64,000 bases of DNA from Chitinophagaceae bacterium PMP191F (lineage in GTDB: Bacteria; Bacteroidota; Bacteroidia; Chitinophagales; Chitinophagaceae), in NCBI GenBank assembly GCA_001302245.1, contig LGYU01000019.1, positions 24,495 through 88,494 of the forward strand, in the 5' to 3' direction. A program made the position numbers and the translations under genes. The notes below the pieces were generated by a model, which saw only the letters and a list, made by a program, of their open reading frames with translations, searched no databases and was not told the origin of the DNA. Each line of letters opens with the position of its first letter. Position 1 is the stretch's first letter. This document shows positions 16,193 through 23,817 of this stretch, in pieces.

Positions 16193-17107
16193 ATGTTTGC
16201 AGATTATGAATCACTGGTAGTGCAGAGTTACCGGGATAAAAGGGATGCGAATACCCTTTCGCCACGTTTACTGCACCTGACACCTGCTAATCTTAAAGAA
16301 GAATGCATAGCAGTTTGTGAAGAGAGATATGAGCGGAAGGATGATGGAATGCTCAGGACTTTTTTTAAGATGAGTGGTGACAGGGATACTTGTTTGCGGG
16401 TGATTACTCAATGTGGTATAGATAAATTCAGGCCCCTGAAGAATTTTCTGGAAGGGAAAACCAGTACTACGGATGAAAAGAATATTGAGTTGCTGGCCTG
16501 GCTGATAGACTTTAAACCCAGGCCATTTGACCTCCAAAGGAAATATAATTCTGATAACTCAACAGTTTCAGACAATTCAAAAGAGAAGGAGCCGGTAGCA
16601 GGGAATTATACTGAAGAAGAGAATGCCGTGCATGAACCGGCGGGTATTATAAATGAAGAATGGGGTATGCCTGTACCTCAGCAGCTTTTTTCAACAACCC
16701 TGCGTCGTGGTTTTAAAAACAAGCTGGTTATTATTGCCGCAATGATACTGGTAACAGCCGGTGGACTTATTTATTGGGTATGGAGTGATAAAGCTGCAGC
16801 TGTTGTGCAGCCGGGGAATGGCTGGTGTATGTATTGGGCAGAGGATCATTATGAACCCATTTCGTGTAACCAGAAACCGGCTGGTAATACATTGGTGGTT
16901 GCGCTGGATTCTCAAAGAATCAGTAATTTTAAAAAGATCACCCGTATTGATACCATTACGTCCAGGTCGAAGGGGTTTGTATGGTATGTTAAGATCAATA
17001 ATACTGTTGAGTTTTATACTGCAGATGGTTTTCACCCGGTAGATATACGATTGCGGTTAAGACCCATTACTGATTACATTATCAGGAAATATATTCCCGC
17101 TCCATAA
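16193..17107 (+). CDS. Single-span membrane protein with extracytoplasmic C-terminal domain
   Basis: A 304-residue protein of no family I recognise. Residues 1-115 form a helical cytoplasmic domain with several Cys and Arg/Lys (CIAVCEERYERK, FFKMSGDRDTCLRVITQCG). A Ser/Glu-rich linker follows (120-165), then one membrane span (about 184-203, KLVIIAAMILVTAGGLIYW), and an outer domain of about 100 residues with a WCMYWAEDHYEPISC disulphide candidate. The ATG at 16193 is preferred to a TTG nine bases upstream. Topology resembles an anti-sigma or sensory protein, but no such domain is evident. Confidence 0.7.
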   Translation: MFADYESLVVQSYRDKRDANTLSPRLLHLTPANLKEECIAVCEERYERKDDGMLRTFFKMSGDRDTCLRVITQCGIDKFRPLKNFLEGKTSTTDEKNIELLAWLIDFKPRPFDLQRKYNSDNSTVSDNSKEKEPVAGNYTEEENAVHEPAGIINEEWGMPVPQQLFSTTLRRGFKNKLVIIAAMILVTAGGLIYWVWSDKAAAVVQPGNGWCMYWAEDHYEPISCNQKPAGNTLVVALDSQRISNFKKITRIDTITSRSKGFVWYVKINNTVEFYTADGFHPVDIRLRLRPITDYIIRKYIPAP

Positions 17108-17223
17108 TGAATATATCAATGAAATTGCAAAGGTTTGAATTGTCGCTTGCATAAATTGATCTGTAGAAAATATGGCATGAAAATCAATGCTGCTGGAAGT
17201 GTCAACAGCTCATTTTCTCTTTA

Positions 17224-17231
17224 TACTTTTG
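17224..17231 (+). promoter_or_regulatory. -7 promoter element of nudK
   Basis: TACTTTTG matches TAnnTTTG; transcription would start near 17238, about 38 bases before the nudK ATG. The -33 region lacks a clear TTG. Confidence 0.5.
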
Positions 17232-17275
17232 CATCTAATATCCGGATGGATAAGTAATGTAAATATGGCCTTATT

Positions 17276-17854
17276 ATGATAGACAATGTAAAGATACTGG
17301 AGACAGCAGTATTATCTGACAACTGGTATGTGTTAAGGAAAATAACCTATCAGTATTCAAAAAAAGATGGTACCACGCAAATCCAGAGCCGCGAAGTATA
17401 TGATAGAGGGAACGGTGCAACCATTCTGCTGTACAATAAAGAACTGCGTACTGTAATCCTGACAAAACAATTCAGGCTACCCACTTATGTAAACGGCAAT
17501 GAAACAGGTATGTTGATTGAAGCCTGTGCCGGTCTGCTGGATAAAGACAACCCCGAAGATTGTATCAGGAGAGAAACGGAAGAAGAAACGGGTTACAAAG
17601 TAACTGATGTACGCAAGGTATTTGAAGCGTATATGTCGCCGGGGTCTGTAACCGAGATATTATATTTCTTTATTGCTGAATATTCCCGCGAAATGAAGGT
17701 AGCAGCAGGAGGTGGCGTAGCACATGAGGAAGAAAATATTGATGTATTGGAGATCGGGATTGACAATGCAATGGCAATGATGGATTCGGGTGAGATAAAA
17801 GATGGAAAAACCATTATGTTATTGCAATACATTAAGCTTCATCATATTCTATAA
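17276..17854 (+). CDS. nudK: GDP-mannose pyrophosphatase NudK (Nudix hydrolase)
   Basis: A 192-residue Nudix enzyme, the same length as Escherichia coli NudK, which hydrolyses GDP-mannose and other nucleotide sugars. The N-terminal strand-rich dimerisation part (1-60) is followed by the Nudix box at 86-107 (GLLDKDN ... [10 protein letters not shown]) with Arg99, Glu100, Glu103 and Glu104 in place. The residue where the first conserved Glu is expected (92) is Asn, a small deviation. The downstream [21 protein letters not shown] is typical of the ADP-ribose/GDP-mannose branch. It is monocistronic, with its own promoter-like -7. Confidence 0.88.
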   Translation: MIDNVKILETAVLSDNWYVLRKITYQYSKKDGTTQIQSREVYDRGNGATILLYNKELRTVILTKQFRLPTYVNGNETGMLIEACAGLLDKDNPEDCIRRETEEETGYKVTDVRKVFEAYMSPGSVTEILYFFIAEYSREMKVAAGGGVAHEEENIDVLEIGIDNAMAMMDSGEIKDGKTIMLLQYIKLHHIL

Positions 17855-18084
17855 TACAAGCTCCCATATAGCTGGCGGGGTAAAAGCTGATCTTCTATTC
17901 ATCCCGGTTCCGGATAAACTATTCATGAGGGCCGTTCCGGCATCAGGGTGCTATTGAATTGTTAAGCGCTGATTATTACACCCGGTTTGCCGTATCTTAC
18001 TGCGTTGCTATATTCAGAACAGGCTAAGCCTGTATCCCGGATATCATTAACCGTATTGTATTGCTAACATTTTAAATGTAATAT

Positions 18085-18765
18085 ATGGGCCTTTTTGACA
18101 AGATCTTTGGTGTAGGAAATAAGAAACAGGGGAATACCGGCGGAGAAGAAGAAAAAAAAGCACAGGAACGGGCTGAACAGGATTACCAACTGAAAGAACA
18201 GGGACTTGAAAATGTATTGGGTAAAATGCACGATGTGGTAGGGCATGCAGTGATCCCTTTTGCCGCTGGTGGTACTGTTGATATGTATTATTTCTCCAAC
18301 CACATTGCAGGGACGGGTTTTGCTACCATGGAATTACTGGATGAAAATGGAAGTGGTCCTCAACCCAATGAATACGGTACTTATGAACTGGTGGCTTTTA
18401 CCAGGTATCCCTACAATACGAATGAGAACAGGGATACTGCTTTTGATACCATTGAAAGGCATATCTGTGGATTGTTTACAGTGATTGGCAATTACGCATC
18501 AGACGCTGTGCTGAAACCGGGCGACACCTGTGAAGTGCCGGGCGATAATGATGACGAATACTGTTGCGTGGTATTTGACCTGTATAAGCCTGGCAACAAA
18601 GTATTCAATGTTGGTAACCGGAAACATCATTTGCTACTGGTGATTGAGATTTTCAATAGCGAAATGGAATTTGCCAGGAAAAACGGAAGCAGCCTGTTAT
18701 TTGAAAAACTAAAACAGGCAGGTCATTATCCCTATAGCGACCTGGATAGAGAAGCCGTAGTGTAA
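18085..18765 (+). CDS. Suppressor-of-fused (SUFU) domain protein
   Basis: A 226-residue protein beginning MGLFDKIFG, followed by a Glu/Lys/Gln helix (20-50), then a SUFU-like domain: VDMYYFSNH, GTGFATMELLDENG, YELVAFTRYP, a DTIERHICGLFTVIGNYA helix, GDTCEVPGDN, and HHLLLVIEIFNSEMEFAR. Bacterial SUFU domains are known among immunity proteins of polymorphic toxin systems and as stand-alone proteins. No toxin gene is adjacent, only a truncated coding remnant 22 bases downstream. A 230-base spacer without clear promoter precedes it. Confidence 0.8.
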   Translation: MGLFDKIFGVGNKKQGNTGGEEEKKAQERAEQDYQLKEQGLENVLGKMHDVVGHAVIPFAAGGTVDMYYFSNHIAGTGFATMELLDENGSGPQPNEYGTYELVAFTRYPYNTNENRDTAFDTIERHICGLFTVIGNYASDAVLKPGDTCEVPGDNDDEYCCVVFDLYKPGNKVFNVGNRKHHLLLVIEIFNSEMEFARKNGSSLLFEKLKQAGHYPYSDLDREAVV

Positions 18766-18787
18766 TGGTTTGGAAATTTAATATTAG

Positions 18788-18967
18788 CAGCACGAAGAAT
18801 ATTTAAATATCATTTCTTCATGGGATATTTCAAGTGGCGTAACAGGAGAGTGGAGTTGGGCAGTAAGAAATTTGTCGGACCATTGGGATAAATTTATTAT
18901 GGATTTGGGTGACAGAGGGCAACGACGTTTCAGGATGGAGAAGTTCCTGAAAAAGCAAACTGCTTGA
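18788..18967 (+). pseudogene. 3' remnant of an unknown gene
   Basis: A 59-codon frame, closed upstream by a stop at 18785 and with no ATG before codon 37, reads as convincing protein: HEEYLNIISSWDISSG, GEWSWAVRNLSDHWDKFI, MDLGDRGQRRFRMEK. Codon use matches the neighbours. This looks like the C-terminal end of a gene whose front has been lost. Trp-rich acidic character and position next to a SUFU gene are compatible with a lost immunity- or effector-associated gene, but I cannot assign a family. The opposite strand has a 90-codon frame here, which I consider its shadow. Confidence 0.45.
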
Positions 18968-19010
18968 TTGATAAAATAGCTGCCTGTGATAATTTTTGGG
19001 GGCTGTACAG

Positions 19011-19448
19011 CTATATAAATATGAAAATAAAACACAGTAGGTTCAGTATTGACCAAAATAAAATGGCTGAAACCTGTGCAAAGCTACGAGATGGTTTGGC
19101 GTGGCGGATATTATCGTTAAGCCTGGTTTCCCACCCTAATTGCGGAAAATCTTCCTGTATAATAGCTTTTTCATAATTCTTTTCTATATAAGTACTGATA
19201 AGCTCCATGCGCATATACAATGCAAACACCCGGAAGGAAAATAATGCAGCAATGAGAAAAGGCATCGGTTTAAGCAGGTGATAATAATTGGCAACTTCCT
19301 TTTGATGTGTAACGATTATTGTACAGACACTGGCTGCAGCAATAATAGCATAACGAGCCAACTGATTGGTTTCACTTTGAGTGGCTGCAATCTCCCCGCA
19401 TAGCCTGTCATATTCCTTTTGAGCAAGTTCGGCAGATAGTGGATTCAT
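19011..19448 (-). CDS. Small membrane protein with three spans
   Basis: A 145-residue protein from the Met before NPLSAELAQKEYDRL; an ATG at 19502 would add 18 residues. A helical, charged N-terminus (1-28) is followed by spans at about 29-46, 61-78 (MPFLIAALFSFRVFALYM) and a last one at the very C-terminus (AILFWSILNLLCFIFIFI). Nothing identifies its function. It follows the mgtA terminator on the same strand and is probably separately transcribed. Confidence 0.65.
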   Translation of the reverse strand: MNPLSAELAQKEYDRLCGEIAATQSETNQLARYAIIAAASVCTIIVTHQKEVANYYHLLKPMPFLIAALFSFRVFALYMRMELISTYIEKNYEKAIIQEDFPQLGWETRLNDNIRHAKPSRSFAQVSAILFWSILNLLCFIFIFI

Positions 19449-19550
19449 ATTGATTGATATTTGGTATATACTAATATCGGCCGATTTTGGCGGTTTAGCC
19501 ATCGTGTTTTAACGGTATTTCATAGATGCAATGTTTTTGAACTGTAACAG

Positions 19551-19580
19551 TAAAAGCCCGTTAATAGAAATTAGCGGGCT
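19551..19580 (-). terminator. Intrinsic terminator downstream of mgtA
   Basis: Arms agcccgctaa / ttaacgggct (19580-19571 and 19564-19555 on the minus strand, one G-U pair) with a 6-base loop are followed by TTTTA, 44 bases after the mgtA stop. Confidence 0.75.
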
Positions 19581-19624
19581 TTTTGCTTGTATTGTCTTAT
19601 TTCATAGGGGTTGCATTCTGGCTA

Positions 19625-22336
19625 TTATAACCATTGATTGAATTTCCTGGTGAACCAGGTTTTAACGGTTTGTGTAAGGATGCAGTAGCACAAAAGAATA
19701 CCTGTCAGCCAGGGAAAATATGCCAATGGCAAAGGTTGTAGTCTGAGCCCTGCTGCAAAAGGGGAAAAAGGGATGTATATTCCGATGGCCATGATGGCAG
19801 TTGTTAAAGCCAATACCGGTGCTGTTGCCCAACTTTGGATAAAGGGTATTTTCCGGGTGCGTATCATGTGTACGATCAATGTTTGTGACAGCAGGCCTTC
19901 AATAAACCAGCCTGATTGAAAGAGGCTTTGCTGTGCAGGTGTTGTAGCTTTAAAGATCCAGTACATCACTCCAAAGGTGGCGTAGTCAAATATGGAACTG
20001 ACAGGACCAATAAAAATCATAAAACGTGCTATACCGCCGGCTTCCCATTTACGCGGTTGTTGAATATACTCCGTGTCCATCCTGTCCCACGGAATAGATA
20101 TCTGGGAAATATCATACAACAGGTTTTGAATAAGTATCTGTACCGGCAGCATGGGTAAAAAAGGACAGATAGCACTTGCACCCAACATACTGAACATATT
20201 GCCAAAATTGCTGCTGGCAGTCATTTTTATATACTTGATGATATTGCCGAAGGTGCGTCTGCCGTATATAACGCCTTTGCGTAGCACCATAAGGTCTTTT
20301 TCCAGCAGAATGATGTCTGCGCTTTCTTTCGCAATATCCACTGCTGTGTCAACAGATATGCCAACATCCGCATCGCGCAGTGCAGCAGCATCATTAATGC
20401 CATCACCCATAAAGCCTACTGTATGCCCTTTGGATTGTAATACTTTTACCACCCTGCTTTTTTGTGCAGGACTTAGTTTGGCAAAAATGCTGATGTGATC
20501 AATTCTTTCTTTCAGTGTATCATCATCTATTTTTTCCAGTTCATGACCCCGCAATACATTGTGTACAGGTATGCCTACATCCCGGCAGATCTTTTTGGTT
20601 ACGATCTCATTATCACCGGTCAGTACTTTTAAACTGATGCCCAGTTTGTGCAATGCTTCAATAGCAGGACGTGCTGATGGTTTTGCAGGATCAAGAAAAC
20701 AGATAAACCCGGTAAGTGTCAGGCCGCTTTCGTCTGCTACTGAATAGGTAAGCGGTCGTTCATCATACTCTTTGATAGCTACCAGCAATACTCTCAGACC
20801 TTCTTCATTCATTTGCCTGGAGATCTTTAAAACAGTAGCCCTCATTGCTTCATCCATAGCAATGGTCTTGTCGTTCTCCAGGTGAAGATGCCTGTCTTCC
20901 CCGGGATCAAAAGCAAAGGAGCAAAGGTCTAAGATCTCTTCCACGGCACCTTTGCAGATCAGCAGGTGTTTGCTGTTGCGTTGTTCAAGAATAACAGACA
21001 TACGCCGGCGGTGAAAATCAAAAGGAATCTCATCTACCTTTTTAAAATACTCTTCCACTTTGAGGTAATCATGTATTTCTACATGCTCCAGCACAGCGGT
21101 GTCCAGCAGGTTTTTAAGTCCTGTTTGGTGAAAGCTGTTTAAATAAGCCCATTTAAGTACTTCGTCATCATCATTACCAAAAACATTCAGGTGTCTTTCC
21201 AGTACAATCTTATCAATAGTGAGTGTGCCGGTTTTATCAGTGCAGAGGGTGTCCATTGCCCCGATATTCTGGATGGCATTAAGACGTTTAACGATCACTT
21301 TACGTTTACTCATATTCACGGCACCTTTAGCCAGGTTGGCTGTCACGATCATTGGCAACATTTCCGGTGTCAGGCCTACGGCAACAGCAATGGCAAACAT
21401 CAGCGCTTCCAGCCAGTTACCTTTTGACAGACCATTGATCACAAATACAAGTGGCACCATGATCAGCATAAAGCGGATAAGCAGCCAGCTTACACTGTTC
21501 ACTCCTTTGTCAAAACTGGTCTCTGCTCTTTTGCCTGTAACTGATTTGCTGATAGAGCCGAAGTAGGTGTGGCTGCCTGTGGTAACAACCATTGCAACGG
21601 CAGTGCCACTTACTACATTGGTGCCCATAAAACAGCAGTTCTCCAGGTCAAGCGGTGAAAGATCATCTGCATTCTTTATTGCATAATCTCTTTTCTCAAC
21701 CGGCAATGCTTCGCCGGTCAGCGTAGCCTGGCTTACAAACAGGTCTTTGGACTGAATAATACGGCAGTCGGCAGGAACCATATCCCCGGCAGATAATACA
21801 ATGATATCGCCAGGGACAAGTTCCTTTATGTCGATCTCTCTTTTCTGCTGATTGTCATCTGTGGTGCGTAGTACTGTAGCCGTTGTTCTGACCATGCTTT
21901 TCAACTGCTCTGCTGCACGGTTGCTTCTGAATTCCTGTATAAAACGCAGTATACCACTTAGCAGCACCATTATCGAAACAACGATCAGTGTTTTATAATC
22001 GCGGTCGGCAGCATCGGTAAATATCACATCTGTTACAAGAGATATCGATGCAATAATTACCAGTATGGCTATAAAAGGATTGATGAACGCCTGTAATAAC
22101 TGTTTCCACCAGGTTGGCGTTTTTTCGTGATGCACTTCATTTAAACCAAATCTCAATGCCTTGCTGCGCACCTGCACATCAGAAAGCCCGGTTTCCCTGC
22201 TGTCGAGCATTGTAAAGAACATATTCTTTTCCGTTCTTGCCACAGACCTTAGTTTAACGGTAGCACTTCCGTTAAAGTCATCATCAGCAGCGTTCAGTAA
22301 AAAGCTGCGGCGTTTTGTTTTCGTGTTAGTAAGCAT
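19625..22336 (-). CDS. mgtA: Magnesium-transporting P-type ATPase MgtA
   Basis: A 903-residue P3B-type ATPase that imports Mg2+. Landmarks are the actuator TGEA (208-211), the M4 segment with GLTPEMLPMIV (321-331), the phosphorylation motif DTLCTDKTGT with Asp367, the VLTGDNE and GFMGDGINDAAALRDADVG hinge motifs, and the C-terminal spans with QILIQNLLYD. Length fits the family (about 900). The ATG is one base after the stop of a 58-codon small membrane ORF, which itself follows mgtC, so these three form one operon read from the divergent control region near 23.4 kb. Confidence 0.96.
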   Translation of the reverse strand: MLTNTKTKRRSFLLNAADDDFNGSATVKLRSVARTEKNMFFTMLDSRETGLSDVQVRSKALRFGLNEVHHEKTPTWWKQLLQAFINPFIAILVIIASISLVTDVIFTDAADRDYKTLIVVSIMVLLSGILRFIQEFRSNRAAEQLKSMVRTTATVLRTTDDNQQKREIDIKELVPGDIIVLSAGDMVPADCRIIQSKDLFVSQATLTGEALPVEKRDYAIKNADDLSPLDLENCCFMGTNVVSGTAVAMVVTTGSHTYFGSISKSVTGKRAETSFDKGVNSVSWLLIRFMLIMVPLVFVINGLSKGNWLEALMFAIAVAVGLTPEMLPMIVTANLAKGAVNMSKRKVIVKRLNAIQNIGAMDTLCTDKTGTLTIDKIVLERHLNVFGNDDDEVLKWAYLNSFHQTGLKNLLDTAVLEHVEIHDYLKVEEYFKKVDEIPFDFHRRRMSVILEQRNSKHLLICKGAVEEILDLCSFAFDPGEDRHLHLENDKTIAMDEAMRATVLKISRQMNEEGLRVLLVAIKEYDERPLTYSVADESGLTLTGFICFLDPAKPSARPAIEALHKLGISLKVLTGDNEIVTKKICRDVGIPVHNVLRGHELEKIDDDTLKERIDHISIFAKLSPAQKSRVVKVLQSKGHTVGFMGDGINDAAALRDADVGISVDTAVDIAKESADIILLEKDLMVLRKGVIYGRRTFGNIIKYIKMTASSNFGNMFSMLGASAICPFLPMLPVQILIQNLLYDISQISIPWDRMDTEYIQQPRKWEAGGIARFMIFIGPVSSIFDYATFGVMYWIFKATTPAQQSLFQSGWFIEGLLSQTLIVHMIRTRKIPFIQSWATAPVLALTTAIMAIGIYIPFSPFAAGLRLQPLPLAYFPWLTGILLCYCILTQTVKTWFTRKFNQWL

Positions 22337-22337
22337 T

Positions 22338-22514
22338 TTATAACTCCCTTTTAATGATCCTGATAAATATGATAATGTCCAGGGCGATCAGCAGTATATT
22401 TTTTGTGATTGTTATATGCCGGTTGGCAGGTAGTTGAGAACAGCTCAGGTCAATCCACAACGTGCTCGTCAGTACGATAGCGATCCTGCATATCCATTTT
22501 AAGAAATAGTTCAT
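22338..22514 (-). CDS. Small two-span membrane ORF between mgtC and mgtA
   Basis: A 58-residue frame with ATG and TAA; its stop ends one base before the mgtA ATG, so translation is very likely coupled. The protein begins MNYFLKWICRIAIVLTST and has two hydrophobic segments (about 4-23 and 37-54), split by a polar SQLPANRHITITK loop, and a basic end (IRIIKREL). In enterobacteria small membrane peptides (MgtR, MgtS) modulate MgtC and MgtA turnover; here only the position and topology are comparable, not the sequence. Confidence 0.6.
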   Translation of the reverse strand: MNYFLKWICRIAIVLTSTLWIDLSCSQLPANRHITITKNILLIALDIIIFIRIIKREL

Positions 22515-22558
22515 GGCGTGCTGTTGACAGGGTACAAAGCATAATAAGTTCAGATTGT

Positions 22559-23266
22559 TTACAGATCGCTTTCCTGTCCGGTTACTTTCCAGCTTACTTC
22601 AGTAATGCTTGTTTCAAGGGTAAGTTTGCCGGCAAGACGTTCCAGTACATCGTTCTGGTTGCCTGCTGCAAAAATTTCAGCATGAATAACTACAAAGGCC
22701 GGATCGCCATTGTCTGTGCTTTTCAGCGACCGCAGGGTAAGTTGAGTGGAATCATTCATGAAATGTATCAGTAACATTCTTACCTGGTTTTCTATTTCCT
22801 GTTTTGATCTGATGGTCAGCACATAGCAGAGTTGCACTTTTGTTTCTTTGTCAATGGGCAGCACACTCAGTTTATTACCCAACGGGCGAAGCGCCAGGTG
22901 GGCTGTTAATATAAAGGCAGTTCCTATTACTGCTTCAGTGATATATCCCATACCTGATAAAGAACCGATAGCTGCAGAGCACCACAATGTAGCAGCAGTG
23001 TTAAGTCCCCTTACATTCATACCATCTTTCATAATAACACCGGCACCCAGGAAACCAATACCGCTTACAATATAAGAGGCCACACGCCCATTGGCATCGC
23101 CACCAATGAGTATGCCCAACGTAATAAAAATGGCGGCGCCTAACGACACCAGTGTATTGGTGCGTAGGCCTGCCATCCGTTGACGCCATTGGCGTTCTAT
23201 ACCAATGATGGCACCCAGTAACAACGCAATAAAAAGGCGCTCAGCAAATTGAGATATAATAAGCAT
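22559..23266 (-). CDS. mgtC: MgtC/SapB-family membrane protein
   Basis: A 235-residue protein, close to the length of Salmonella MgtC (231). The hydrophobic N-terminal domain carries the family signature: ALLLGAIIGIERQWRQR, GLRTNTLVSLGAA, IVSGIGFLGAGVI and GLNTAATLWCSAAIG over about five spans. Residues from about 145 form the ACT-like cytoplasmic domain. MgtC proteins act during Mg2+ limitation, for example by inhibiting the F-ATPase, and are not themselves proven Mg2+ transporters. It is the first gene of the mgtC-small ORF-mgtA operon, with a hairpin-bearing leader of about 100 bases. Confidence 0.93.
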   Translation of the reverse strand: MLIISQFAERLFIALLLGAIIGIERQWRQRMAGLRTNTLVSLGAAIFITLGILIGGDANGRVASYIVSGIGFLGAGVIMKDGMNVRGLNTAATLWCSAAIGSLSGMGYITEAVIGTAFILTAHLALRPLGNKLSVLPIDKETKVQLCYVLTIRSKQEIENQVRMLLIHFMNDSTQLTLRSLKSTDNGDPAFVVIHAEIFAAGNQNDVLERLAGKLTLETSITEVSWKVTGQESDL

Positions 23267-23280
23267 TGCCTGCTGATTAG

Positions 23281-23307
23281 CCCCCTGCGAGACTTTCCGG
23301 CAGGGAG
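23281..23307 (-). promoter_or_regulatory. Leader hairpin just upstream of mgtC
   Basis: On the minus strand an 8-bp stem (GGGAGG-type arm 23307-23300 with 23288-23281, one G-U) around an 11-base loop ends 14 bases before the mgtC ATG. It lies directly after a 13-codon ORF, a layout typical of translational or transcriptional attenuation. Confidence 0.45.
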
Positions 23308-23309
23308 GA

Positions 23310-23351
23310 TTAGATAATATGATAATAGATAGAACGACTATCGCCGGTCAT
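23310..23351 (-). CDS. Possible leader peptide of mgtC
   Basis: A 13-codon ORF (MTGDSRSIYYHII, TAA) starts about 18 bases after the predicted mgtC transcription start and ends 2 bases before the leader hairpin. Such short frames arise by chance, so the support is positional only. Confidence 0.3.
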   Translation of the reverse strand: MTGDSRSIYYHII

Positions 23352-23375
23352 AACAATGAGTTGTGTTTTACGCTG

Positions 23376-23383
23376 CAAACCTA
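23376..23383 (-). promoter_or_regulatory. -7 promoter element of the mgtC operon
   Basis: Minus strand TAGGTTTG matches TAnnTTTG. No TTG lies at -33; instead the position is taken by the proximal half-sites of the CTAATG array, as expected of an activator-dependent promoter. Confidence 0.7.
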
Positions 23384-23393
23384 TATCCATTTT

Positions 23394-23443
23394 TTCAGAG
23401 AGGCCATTAGAGAGCCTATATAAATTCATTAGAAAATCATTAG
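23394..23443 (-). promoter_or_regulatory. CTAATG operator array facing mgtC
   Basis: On the minus strand CTAATG starts at 23443, 23432 and 23410, and TCTGAA has its C at 23398. Intervals are 11, 22 and 12, and the last C is 15 bases from the -7 element. Direct repeats in 11-bp register are typical of OmpR/PhoB-family binding sites. Confidence 0.7.
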
Positions 23444-23459
23444 AGCAGGTAACGCGTTC

Positions 23460-23509
23460 CTAATGGAATTCTAATTAAATCCTGTACTGTTTCTAACGAT
23501 GTTTCTGAA
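23460..23509 (+). promoter_or_regulatory. Mirror-image CTAATG operator array facing the SusC/SusD genes
   Basis: On the plus strand CTAATG, CTAATT and CTAACG start at 23460, 23471 and 23493, and TCTGAA has its C at 23505. Intervals 11, 22, 12 and then 15 to the -7 element are identical to the minus-strand array. The axis of symmetry is 23451.5. Confidence 0.7.
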
Positions 23510-23519
23510 TGGGCCATCT

Positions 23520-23527
23520 TACTTTTG
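23520..23527 (+). promoter_or_regulatory. -7 promoter element directed to the SusC/SusD genes
   Basis: TACTTTTG (then C) matches TAnnTTTG. It would start a transcript near 23534 with a leader of about 570 bases before the next long plus-strand gene at 24101. Confidence 0.65.
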
Positions 23528-23572
23528 CATCGCATTTATAATTTGAAACAATTCATCAATCAGTTTCTTACA

Positions 23573-23611
23573 ATGGACACAGAGCCTCCAGGTTGGAACT
23601 ATCATTACTAA
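23573..23611 (+). CDS. Possible acidic/proline leader peptide
   Basis: A 12-codon ORF, MDTEPPGWNYHY then TAA, about 40 bases after the predicted start site. Asp, Glu and two Pro in the first six residues resemble enterobacterial MgtL-type leader peptides whose translation is sensitive to Mg2+. Similarity is one of composition, and chance is not excluded. Confidence 0.35.
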   Translation: MDTEPPGWNYHY

Positions 23612-23727
23612 TCTCCCAAACGAAAAGGTGACCGCTGTTGTCTTTCCTTTTGGGAATAAACAACAATGTCATGTTTTCTTTTTCATTCAAAAAAAGCAAC
23701 AAACAACAAAGGCTGCCCTCAGCTTAT

Positions 23728-23817
23728 CCTTTAGGTGAGGAGGCGGCAGTTATCGTTTCAACAGGTATTGAAACAAGTGTGCCGAGATCATCTATTTCTG
23801 ACAGACCGGGATTAAGG
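23728..23817 (+). ncRNA. Candidate structured leader RNA
   Basis: Nested helices can be drawn: gtttcaa / ttgaaac (23755-23774, 6-base loop) inside cggca / tgccg (23744-23748 with 23780-23784), inside a weak cctt / aagg closing pair (23728-23731 with 23814-23817). The strand carries ttaggtgagg at 23731-23740, a string also found in M-box magnesium riboswitches, but other M-box blocks are missing. Confidence 0.3.

Noticed and set aside
18784..19056. 90-codon minus-strand frame
   Set aside because: It is antisense to a better coding-like fragment and overlaps the end of the membrane protein gene at 19011.
23728..23817. M-box Mg2+ riboswitch as a firm annotation
   Set aside because: Only the ttaggtgagg string and some helices agree; the other conserved M-box blocks are absent and the strand is opposite to mgtC.
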